This document shows positions 17,938 to 25,317 of a DNA stretch of 64,000 nt, piece by piece (positions within the stretch are counted from its first letter, which is position 1; every line of letters starts with the position of its first letter). The position numbers were made by a program, and so were the translations under genes. The notes under the pieces are model-generated. The model made no database searches and was not told the DNA's origin. It saw only the letters and a list, made by a program, of their open reading frames with translations. The stretch is from contig CAVWAK010000030.1 of the NCBI GenBank assembly GCA_963752745.1, forward strand, positions 1 through 64,000, written 5' to 3'. Source of the DNA: Thiogranum sp963752745. Lineage in GTDB: Bacteria; Pseudomonadota; Gammaproteobacteria; DSM-19610.

Positions 17938-20399
17938 CCATATTCGCTGTTAAAAGTCCAAGACGTATCGCCAACAAGATTATCTTGTTGGTTTTGGCGT
18001 TGGTGCTTTTCTCAATTGCGTTGTGGGGCTCTCTTATCTATATCGGGTCCAGAGATGAGCTGATCAAGACAAAAACTGATCAGTTGAATGAAATAGCCTT
18101 TAATACATCAAATGAAATAGGAAAGTTTTTTATTCCAGTATTCGTAGAAGCAGACGTGATATCTTCGGTGATAGCTTCAAACCCGAACAGCCGAAGTAGT
18201 CTTGCCCCTGCATTATTAAATTCGTTCATCAGTCATCGTTCAGAGATTGAAGAAGTCAGTATCGTCGATTACCAGGGGCGGGAAGAAAAGCGGGTTTCCC
18301 GTATGATCGGGGTCGGCACGAACGAAGTACGAAGATTTACCAATGATGCTGTGATAGAAAATGCCCTTTTGGGCGAACGAAGTATCAGTCGCGTCATGTT
18401 TTCAGAATATCTTGAGCCGATGGTAAGTTTCGCTGCACCCATAAAGTCTGACAATGGACCAGGGAAGGTGATTCGGGTAGTTATTAACCTGAAATGGCTG
18501 TGGGACACTGTTCAATCGCTGCAGGTTGAACAAAGCGGCTATGTTTACATTGTAGATGAATCATTGAAACTGGTGGCCCATCCGGATCCCAGTCTTGTAC
18601 TGTCAGGCGCACATTTGCAGGGTTCAACCGTTTCTCAAATGCTTTCCAGTGAAGGCCGGCAGGCAGAGCTGGAGATCTACAGGAATTTTGCCGGGAATAC
18701 GGTCGCCGGGGTTGGCCACTTTGATCCGGTTCACCGGTGGTGGATTATTGTAGAACAACCGGTCGATGAAGCGCTGGCCCCGTTAGATCGTTTGATAAAC
18801 CGTTTTGTTATGGCGTTTATTCTGGCGATAATCTTGACCGTGTTGATAGTGGTCTACTTTTCCAAGAAAATGATGCGCCCGCTGGAAAGCCTGGAAAATG
18901 CCATTGACAGATTGACGAATGGTGAACGGAAAGTTCAGGTAAATGTGCCTACAGATACTGAACTGTCTTCGTTGTCAGAAGCATTTAATGAGATGGCTGT
19001 CAATCTTGACGAAAAGTCCGATGAGCTGGAATACCAGGCATACCATGACGAATTGACAGGTCTGCCGAACAGAAAACGACTGTTTAAGTATATTGAAAGT
19101 ACGCTGAAGAAAAACAGGAAAATCACAAAACCGTTTTCATTGTTATTACTTGATCTCGACAGGTTCAAGGAAATCAATGATTCACTGGGTCACAAGTGTG
19201 GTGATCTTCTGCTTAAGGAACTAAGCAAGAGATTGTTGAGTGTATTGTCTGAGGATGACCTGGTGGCCCGTTTGGGCGGAGATGAATTTGCCATCGTTCT
19301 TGAAAATGCAGATACAGCAGACAAGGCAGGGGTGGTCGCTGTAAGAGTCAGGGCTGTTATACAAGAGCACTTTGAACTGGAAGGTATGAGGCTGTTGATT
19401 GACGGCAGTGTTGGTATTGCGATGTATCCAACGCATGGTGACAGTAGCAACATTCTTATGCGACGGGCCGATGTTGCCATGTATTATGCAAAAAAATCAG
19501 GGTCTGGTTTCGCAGTGTACGATGAAAGCTATGACATCAACAGCGAGCAAAGACTGGCCTTGATTAGTGGGTTGCCCAGGGCTATAGAAGAAAATGAACT
19601 GGTTCTGCACTACCAGCCCAAGGTGCGGGTGAGTGACAGAAAGGTGACGGGTGTGGAGGCGCTGGTGCGTTGGGATCATCCCGAACATGGTTTATTGCCG
19701 CCAGACCAGTTTATACCCATAGTAGAGCTCGGTGATTCCATTATTGCATTGACAAACTGGGTGGTTAACCAGGCATTCAGTGACTGTCGGAAATGGCAGG
19801 AGCAGGGTATTGATATCGATATCGCTGTTAACGTTTCAACGCTGAATATACAGGATGAGGAGTTTGTTACGCATCTTAGTGCAGCAATTCTGGAGCATCG
19901 CATCGATCCCGGAAAGATCGAGCTTGAAATCACTGAAAGCGTCATCATGGCAGATACAAGCAGAGCGCTAAAAACGATTAATGCTCTTGATTCTATGGGC
20001 ATCAGAATATCCATCGATGATTTTGGTACGGGATACTCTTCGCTGGCCTATCTGAAAAAGATACCGGTTAATGAGCTGAAGATTGACAAGTCATTTGTCA
20101 TGGATATGGAGCAAGATGAAAATGATGCGGTTATTGTAAGATCAACAATCGATTTGGCGCACAATCTCGGTTTGAAAGTACTGGCCGAAGGTGTAGAGAC
20201 TGAGGGCGCATTGAATCTTCTTGATGTGCTTGGATGTGATTCGGCTCAGGGGTTTCATATCAGCAGGCCTGTTCCTGAAAGTGCGTTACTTTCCTGGATG
20301 CAGGACTGGCAAGGAAAGAATGACTTGCATGTCAACATCCGCGATGAAAGTACGTCAGATCAATTGACTTTTGTGTCTAAGAGAAAATCAGGGCAGTAA
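17934..20399 (+). CDS. Membrane Cache-HAMP-GGDEF-EAL c-di-GMP enzyme
   Basis: 821 residues. A membrane helix (about 18-38) is followed by a Cache-type periplasmic sensor (about 45-280), a second helix (about 288-308) and HAMP. The GGDEF domain has an intact RLGGDEFA (about 446-450). The EAL domain keeps EALVRW, LEITES, DDFGTGYSSL and AEGVET, the residues expected of an active phosphodiesterase. Both synthesis and breakdown of cyclic di-GMP are therefore possible. It is translationally coupled to the preceding substrate-binding lipoprotein, which may present ligand to the Cache domain. It converges on the SulP permease with about 22 bp between stops. Confidence 0.93.
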   Translation: MTIFAVKSPRRIANKIILLVLALVLFSIALWGSLIYIGSRDELIKTKTDQLNEIAFNTSNEIGKFFIPVFVEADVISSVIASNPNSRSSLAPALLNSFISHRSEIEEVSIVDYQGREEKRVSRMIGVGTNEVRRFTNDAVIENALLGERSISRVMFSEYLEPMVSFAAPIKSDNGPGKVIRVVINLKWLWDTVQSLQVEQSGYVYIVDESLKLVAHPDPSLVLSGAHLQGSTVSQMLSSEGRQAELEIYRNFAGNTVAGVGHFDPVHRWWIIVEQPVDEALAPLDRLINRFVMAFILAIILTVLIVVYFSKKMMRPLESLENAIDRLTNGERKVQVNVPTDTELSSLSEAFNEMAVNLDEKSDELEYQAYHDELTGLPNRKRLFKYIESTLKKNRKITKPFSLLLLDLDRFKEINDSLGHKCGDLLLKELSKRLLSVLSEDDLVARLGGDEFAIVLENADTADKAGVVAVRVRAVIQEHFELEGMRLLIDGSVGIAMYPTHGDSSNILMRRADVAMYYAKKSGSGFAVYDESYDINSEQRLALISGLPRAIEENELVLHYQPKVRVSDRKVTGVEALVRWDHPEHGLLPPDQFIPIVELGDSIIALTNWVVNQAFSDCRKWQEQGIDIDIAVNVSTLNIQDEEFVTHLSAAILEHRIDPGKIELEITESVIMADTSRALKTINALDSMGIRISIDDFGTGYSSLAYLKKIPVNELKIDKSFVMDMEQDENDAVIVRSTIDLAHNLGLKVLAEGVETEGALNLLDVLGCDSAQGFHISRPVPESALLSWMQDWQGKNDLHVNIRDESTSDQLTFVSKRKSGQ

Positions 20400-20421
20400 A
20401 GAGAATCTTGCGCTGTCCTGC

Positions 20422-22212
20422 TTAGCCGGAGGACCGGTCTCGCGCCCCTGATTGCTGCAGGTATTCAACGCCTTCTGGTCTTTTTATTCTCCTGTCGCCA
20501 CCGGTTTTCAGGTAATCAGTTCCTTTTACTCTCCTGTCGCCACTATAAACAAGGTGCAGTCTACGTTTATCTCTCCTGTCGCCAGTCGATATGATGTTGC
20601 CCGCTGTGTCGATTCGCCGGGCTCTCCTGTCTCCACCGTATTTCGGTGGTTCCGGATTGTCGATATCAGTAGCGCTTTTCAAAAAGCCGGCAATATCCGG
20701 GTTGAGCCGAACCAGGTTGTCCAGTTTGCCTTGCGCAGTTTCCTTGAACAAAAAGTGAATTTTTACGCCTTTATTTGCGTGGGGTGTCAGCCACTTGAAG
20801 TCCATTATTTCGTTGGCGTGCAAGTGTGCGTTTCTGGCATCCAGAATAACTTCCTTTATGTTGGGGTTAAGAGCTTCGTTAAAATAGCGTGAGATTTGAC
20901 TGCATGAGTGGCACAGGATCGTACCTTCCATCGAGATCACCAGTGTTTTGCCGTTTTCAATCCTGGATGTCAGGTGTACCTTTGAAACTTCGATGATGTT
21001 AATGATAAAGGTTGCCAGAATTGCAAAGCTTACAGCTGTGTAAATATCGACAACAACCACCAGAAACGCGGTACTGAAGAATATTGCCGCGGTTTTCCTG
21101 GTGCTGCACAGGTAGCGTTTCATGATGCCGGGATTAACCATGCTTAACCCGCTTAAAAACAGCAGGCCACCGAGAATCGACAACGGGATGTAGGCAATGA
21201 CAAAGTCCAGAAACACCACCAGTATGATGGTAAAGGCCGCCGAGTAGAGCAAGGCGCGTGAACCTGAGCCCAGTTCTTTTTTTGCGACACTTTTATTGAT
21301 TGAATTGGCGACCGGGGCGCCATGAAGAAACGACAGGGCTATGTGCTGTATGCCCTGGGAAAATATATCCCGCAGCGGGTTCATGACTTCATCGTCCGCT
21401 CGGATCGCCTTGGCCACCGTAATAGCCTGTAAAGTGCTGATAATGGCTATAACAAACGCGGGTGCAATAAAGTTTGCCGCGATAGGTAAACTGGCCTGCC
21501 TGAAGTCGGGCAAACTCGTCGCCAGGTTCAGGTTTATCCAGCCGACCCGTTCAATATGAAACGAGTAATACGATTCCAGTACCAGTAACGCGACGATACC
21601 GACGGTCAACGCTCCAATGATGTTGTAGCGTTTGTATTTGCTCCTGCGTATGAGTAATCCTGTACCTATCGTGATACATCCAAGGATTAACGCAAAATAG
21701 CTGCCTTCTCCTGCAAAGCTGCCAATACCCAGGCTGACTACATCAAATACCAGCCATTGTTGATATGACAGTTGCGGCAGGCCGAGCACCATGTAAAGGG
21801 TCGCCAGCACAAATATGATACCGATGCCCAGCACCAGGCCTTCGATAAGTTCCTGGTTGAAATAGTCCGTAATGTGATATTTGGCGAATACAATACAAAA
21901 TAGTAATTGCCAGATGCCAACCATTAAGGCTAATGAGGCGACATACCCGATGTACAGGTCGCCCATTTGCGGAGCAAAAGGCGTAACCGCCACGGCTATT
22001 AAAATGGATGTTGCTGAATTGGGTCCGCCAACGGCATAACGTGAAGCATTCAGAAAATGGCCGATGATGGCGCATATGATACTCGCATTAATCATCATTA
22101 CCGGTGGGATGCCGGCCAGGAAGGCAAAGCCAATGCTCATGGGCAGGTTAATCAGTGCCATGACGAAGCCGGGAAATACATTCCTTGAAATCTCAGCGTG
22201 ACTAAAGGGCAT
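20422..22212 (-). CDS. SulP-family anion permease with STAS domain and a GDRR-repeat tail
   Basis: SulP transporters move sulfate, bicarbonate or related anions. Multiple membrane helices start at once (FPGFVMALINLPMSIGFAFL), with NSINKSVAKKELGSGSRALL in the late transport core, and a STAS-like domain at about 405-515. The last 80 residues are unusual, with four GDRR motifs in a basic, polar tail (GGDRRARR, TGDRRDKRR, SGDRRVKG, GGDRRIKR). The start codon shares one A with the stop of the preceding multiheme cytochrome gene (TAATG). The two proteins are therefore co-translated and probably handle one sulfur substrate; that link is inference. Confidence 0.88.
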   Translation of the reverse strand: MPFSHAEISRNVFPGFVMALINLPMSIGFAFLAGIPPVMMINASIICAIIGHFLNASRYAVGGPNSATSILIAVAVTPFAPQMGDLYIGYVASLALMVGIWQLLFCIVFAKYHITDYFNQELIEGLVLGIGIIFVLATLYMVLGLPQLSYQQWLVFDVVSLGIGSFAGEGSYFALILGCITIGTGLLIRRSKYKRYNIIGALTVGIVALLVLESYYSFHIERVGWINLNLATSLPDFRQASLPIAANFIAPAFVIAIISTLQAITVAKAIRADDEVMNPLRDIFSQGIQHIALSFLHGAPVANSINKSVAKKELGSGSRALLYSAAFTIILVVFLDFVIAYIPLSILGGLLFLSGLSMVNPGIMKRYLCSTRKTAAIFFSTAFLVVVVDIYTAVSFAILATFIINIIEVSKVHLTSRIENGKTLVISMEGTILCHSCSQISRYFNEALNPNIKEVILDARNAHLHANEIMDFKWLTPHANKGVKIHFLFKETAQGKLDNLVRLNPDIAGFLKSATDIDNPEPPKYGGDRRARRIDTAGNIISTGDRRDKRRLHLVYSGDRRVKGTDYLKTGGDRRIKRPEGVEYLQQSGARDRSSG

Positions 22213-23621
22213 TATAGATTTCCCTCTTCGGTTTTTTCTTTAAACCAAAGTTCCATAACCGTGTTTCCCAGGTAAGTATAAAAAACCGATAAGTTGCTGG
22301 CGCCAGGTGCGGCCGGTCGTGTTTGAACGCTGATAAATTCGGCGATATCCAGTGCCTCCTGTGGCGAGAGCAACGGGTTTTCGTGAGTTGCGCCGGGAGG
22401 CATATTATTCAACAGGAAGGAGGCCAGGCGACTGGAATAAGACAATGTCGCAGTATGTACAAACGCTTCGCCGCCATTGATCGGTGGAGGCGTAAACGCG
22501 GGTATAGCATCATAACGGTCGGTGCCATAGCCTGCCGGGCCGTGACATATCTGGCATTTCTCTGCGTACGATTTCTGGCCGGCTATAATACTGGCATGCC
22601 GTGCGGCGGTGCCGCGAATATTTTGAATGCCACGACTGTCTCTGTTTTGCCCTATATGCAACCCGTTTTTTTCAGCGATCCATGCCATATACAGGGTAAG
22701 TAGCTTGTAATATTCCGAATTGGAGCCATAGAGTATTTCGTTAATAGAGTGTGCATAACAACGGGCCACGCGCATTCTATTGGTGTAAATAATATTGTTC
22801 GAGGAATATACGCCCGGATAATTCACTACGGCGTCGCCTATATGAACCGCATATTCCTTGCTTCCGCCTTCCATGTGGCATGACGAGCAGTTCATTTCGG
22901 TTTTCCAGAAACCGTAACCGGTTGGCCGGTTATTGGTAGTGTCGGTGAAAATGTTGCAGCCTTTCACTATATAAGGCGCGATATCACCTTTGGGCCTGCC
23001 AAGTTTTTCAAATACAGTCATGCAGGTATATGACGTATTCAGATCGGCTAACTGTTCGTCAGAAAGTTCAATACCATCGTCGGGCTCAACATTGAACACG
23101 CGTTTTTCCTGTCTTGCCTTTTCATAGGCATAGACCATGATTTCGGTAATTCTTACTTCGTTGTAAAAGGGTTTTGTGCCGCCATAGCGCTTTACGAATT
23201 CATACTGAACTGCTTTTTCGAAATCAATAATCCTGCCTGTATCTTTATCAAGCCTTGGAAACTTTACCCATAATGCGCCAAGAGAATCGGCTTTTGCGCC
23301 AGGCCTGTCATTATGGCAATCAATACAGTTTTTAATGACTTCGCTGTTATTGCCGGGCTGTAGATTGTTAGGCCTGGTGAATTGAACAAGATTGTCGTTT
23401 GCTGAGTGGTAAACGTGTTGCGTGCCATTCCATAGCATCTCTTCATAGTGGCCGGCTCTTGCCATAGGGCCGATATCCAGTTTGCAGGCTTCACAATCCG
23501 GAGATACACCCGGTTTATAATCTACACCATGTACCAAAAAAACAACGACAAGAATGACTGCCATCAACAGCACACTGGCGACGTCGGATTTTTTTAATTT
23601 ATAAGCTAATTTCAATTTCAT
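22212..23621 (-). CDS. Membrane-anchored multiheme cytochrome c, TsdA (thiosulfate dehydrogenase)-like
   Basis: 469 residues with an N-terminal anchor (about 14-32). Four heme-binding motifs are visible: CEACK (43-47), CIDCH (99-103), CSSCH (245-249) and CQICH (356-360). From residue 243 the layout follows TsdA: a CxxCH near a VNYPGVYSS segment, a conserved Cys in RVARCYAHSI (Cys288, the position of the Cys heme ligand), YMAWIAEK, a second CxxCH, then NMPPGAT and AEFISVQTRP. The N-terminal 230 residues are extra compared with TsdA, and their first motif ends in Lys, as in NrfA. It probably oxidises thiosulfate or a related sulfur compound; the exact substrate is unproven. Confidence 0.82.
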   Translation of the reverse strand: MKLKLAYKLKKSDVASVLLMAVILVVVFLVHGVDYKPGVSPDCEACKLDIGPMARAGHYEEMLWNGTQHVYHSANDNLVQFTRPNNLQPGNNSEVIKNCIDCHNDRPGAKADSLGALWVKFPRLDKDTGRIIDFEKAVQYEFVKRYGGTKPFYNEVRITEIMVYAYEKARQEKRVFNVEPDDGIELSDEQLADLNTSYTCMTVFEKLGRPKGDIAPYIVKGCNIFTDTTNNRPTGYGFWKTEMNCSSCHMEGGSKEYAVHIGDAVVNYPGVYSSNNIIYTNRMRVARCYAHSINEILYGSNSEYYKLLTLYMAWIAEKNGLHIGQNRDSRGIQNIRGTAARHASIIAGQKSYAEKCQICHGPAGYGTDRYDAIPAFTPPPINGGEAFVHTATLSYSSRLASFLLNNMPPGATHENPLLSPQEALDIAEFISVQTRPAAPGASNLSVFYTYLGNTVMELWFKEKTEEGNL

Positions 23622-24145
23622 AAGCCCCCCATTAGTTATGAGAGGGCAAAGGCTTTTTCAGGCCTCGCTTCAGAAAGACTTTTTGGGGAACTAAACGGGC
23701 GGCAAAACCGGTTGCGGCGAATACACCCGGACGGAAGCTAAATGTTTTCAGGATGAATTTGGCCATTTCTATATGGCCCGGCCCGGAGCACGCATGTTTC
23801 CCACCAGATAGTTACTATTTGCTGCCATCCCTGCAACGTGTCCTATTTTTGCAGCCCAAGAGTAAATGCTTTTTCTGCCCAAGTCTAAATAAACGGTGAT
23901 TGGGGGCAGAACATGGATTTCACTAACGACGACGGTCCGCCCTGATTTATTCCATTTATTTGACGCCATTTACACAGGTCTGTCTGGCTGGGGATCGAAA
24001 TCCTGGGGCTGGCAGCTATGGCTGGTCACAGGGCGGGGAGTTGGGTGTCGGTCGCTGTCCAGGGCTGGTGCGGATCAGAGAGTTGCGATAAAAACGGTCA
24101 GCCCCACTGATTTAACGGGTACTGACCGCTTTGGATTCCAGAGTG
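23622..24145. other. Intergenic region, about 520 bp, no supported gene
   Basis: The part next to the cytochrome gene (to about 23740) would be its leader on the minus strand. It contains GCTTC and GAAGC segments enclosing smaller GC-rich stems such as CGG-TTTTG-CCG, so a structured leader is possible but not convincing. At about 23850-23890 an imperfect direct repeat holding CTTGGGC occurs twice on the minus strand. A hairpin, CGGTCAG with CTGACCG, lies at 24095-24128 by the end of the methyltransferase-like fragment. A 66-codon frame at 23769-23969 has no recognisable content. Confidence 0.35.
24115..24129. repeat. GGGTACTGACC repeat, copy downstream of the MddA-like fragment
   Basis: ACGGGTACTGACCGC shares the GGGTACTGACC core, in the same orientation, with 24618-24638, so the methyltransferase-like gene fragment is bracketed by direct repeats. 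The same core forms the arms of the palindrome at 43535-43597. Confidence 0.6.
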
Positions 24146-24616
24146 TTACGATTGCTTTAGAACGCTCTCGAGTACGATGCCCTGGGCTCCTCTCTTGCCG
24201 ATTTTCGGCATAAACATGGGTGCTTCCTGTTTATATTGCCTGTACTCTGGCAGTGCGTTTTCCAGGTCTTTCTCTTCCAGTCTGGTGCCGACGAAGATAT
24301 AAGCTGTGCACAGCAGGGCAAATATCAGGTGCGCAACGGTCATGGTTGGGGCTGCCCACAAGCCGATCATGAGGCCGACGTACAGGGGGTGGCGCATGTG
24401 GCGATACAGCCAGGGGGTTTTGAATTCGAGTTGCGTGTAGGGTTTGCCGCGAAAATACAGCCATACCTGGCGCAGGCCGAACAGGTCGAAATGATTCATC
24501 TGGAATGAGGCTAAAAACAGGATGCCCCAACCGATTGCAAACAGGCCGTACAGGATATTGACCGCCACCGGGTCTGTTACCTGCCAGAGCAGGAAATATA
24601 GAAGTTCATATGCCAT
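24146..24616 (-). CDS. MddA/NnrU-like membrane methyltransferase, probably N-terminally truncated
   Basis: 156 residues with several membrane helices. Motifs FQMNHFDLFGLRQVWLYFRG and RHMRHPLYVGLMIGLWAAP, with a C-terminal GTRLEEKDLENALPEYRQYK, match the isoprenylcysteine-methyltransferase-like family. They are closest to methanethiol S-methyltransferase MddA, which makes dimethyl sulfide. Family members are about 250 residues, so the first 90-100 are missing. The presumed start lies right against a GGGTACTGACCCC repeat, and another copy sits past the 3' end. It may be a broken gene. The His/Glu-rich catalytic half is intact, so residual activity cannot be excluded. Confidence 0.7.
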   Translation of the reverse strand: MAYELLYFLLWQVTDPVAVNILYGLFAIGWGILFLASFQMNHFDLFGLRQVWLYFRGKPYTQLEFKTPWLYRHMRHPLYVGLMIGLWAAPTMTVAHLIFALLCTAYIFVGTRLEEKDLENALPEYRQYKQEAPMFMPKIGKRGAQGIVLESVLKQS

Positions 24617-24617
24617 T

Positions 24618-24638
24618 AAAGGGTACTGACCCCTTTAT
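24618..24638. repeat. GGGTACTGACCCC repeat, copy upstream of the MddA-like fragment
   Basis: AAAGGGTACTGACCCCTTTAT is itself nearly palindromic. It equals the reverse complement of one arm of the element at 43535-43554. It marks the point where homology of the MddA-like gene begins. Confidence 0.7.
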
Positions 24639-24677
24639 ACTTTTAACAATGTGCTACTAATTGAAAAGGCAATAACC

Positions 24678-25142
24678 ATGCTTGAGAGAAACCGGACCGC
24701 ACCTGCGTTCAGTACACCGAACCAGCATAACGAAATGATCAGTTTGTCTGATTACAAGGGCAGCAAAAACGTTGTCTTGTATTTTTACCCGAAAGACGAC
24801 ACACCGGGCTGTACCATTGAAGCGAATCAGTTTACTGAACTGGCCAGTGAATTTGCCAGCGCGGATACCGTGGTGCTTGGGGTCAGTAAAGACTCGTGTG
24901 AAAGTCACCAGGCCTTTATTGATAAATTCGGACTCAAGGTGGATTTGCTGGCTGATACCTCCGGCGAACTCTGTGATGCTTACGGGGTATGGCAGGAAAA
25001 AGAAAAAAACGGTGTGAAAAAATTGGGCATCGTCCGTTCAACTTTTGTTATTAACAAGGAAGGTGAACTGGTCGATGTGATTTATGCCGTTACCGCGGAT
25101 GGCCATGCACAGGAAATGCTGGAAAAGGTCAGGCAGCTGTAA
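24678..25142 (+). CDS. bcp: Thioredoxin-dependent peroxiredoxin Bcp (PrxQ)
   Basis: Reduces peroxides and organic hydroperoxides using thioredoxin. The 154 residues show the peroxiredoxin core VLYFYPKDDTPGCTIEANQF, with the peroxidatic Cys in TPGCT at about residue 45. VVLGVSKDSCESHQAFIDKFGL adds a second cysteine downstream, and STFVINKEGELV closes the fold. Length is normal. ATG 24678 is chosen because the conserved N-terminus starts there. A strong terminator follows, so it is probably a single-gene unit. Confidence 0.95.
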   Translation: MLERNRTAPAFSTPNQHNEMISLSDYKGSKNVVLYFYPKDDTPGCTIEANQFTELASEFASADTVVLGVSKDSCESHQAFIDKFGLKVDLLADTSGELCDAYGVWQEKEKNGVKKLGIVRSTFVINKEGELVDVIYAVTADGHAQEMLEKVRQL

Positions 25143-25164
25143 AAATAATATCAGACTGAAAAAA

Positions 25165-25188
25165 AGAGGGCTGTAGAAGCCCTCTTTT
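25165..25188 (+). terminator. Rho-independent terminator after bcp
   Basis: AGAGGGCT pairs with AGCCCTCT around GTAGA, followed by a short T run. An A run upstream means it could also stop transcription on the other strand. Confidence 0.85.
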
Positions 25189-25261
25189 CGATACAGCGGT
25201 ATGTTGCCCGGTATTATCTGGCAGGTGCCTCACCACCATTAGGAGCTGTTCCCTTTTTGTG

Positions 25262-25313
25262 CAGGAGCGGCTTTGAATGGCGGCGTGGAGGGGTTAAAAA
25301 TAAACCGCTCCTG
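25262..25313. repeat. REP-like element (CAGGAGCGG ... CCGCTCCTG)
   Basis: Nine-base inverted arms, CAGGAGCGG at 25262-25270 and CCGCTCCTG at 25305-25313, lie just past the glycogen phosphorylase stop. The same CAGGAGCGgC string heads the elements at 32861 and 36334. Confidence 0.65.
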
Positions 25314-25317
25314 TTCC

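Noticed and set aside
23769..23969. Sixty-six-codon minus-strand frame
   Set aside because: No recognisable domain, start context or conservation that I can see; more likely leader or decayed sequence.
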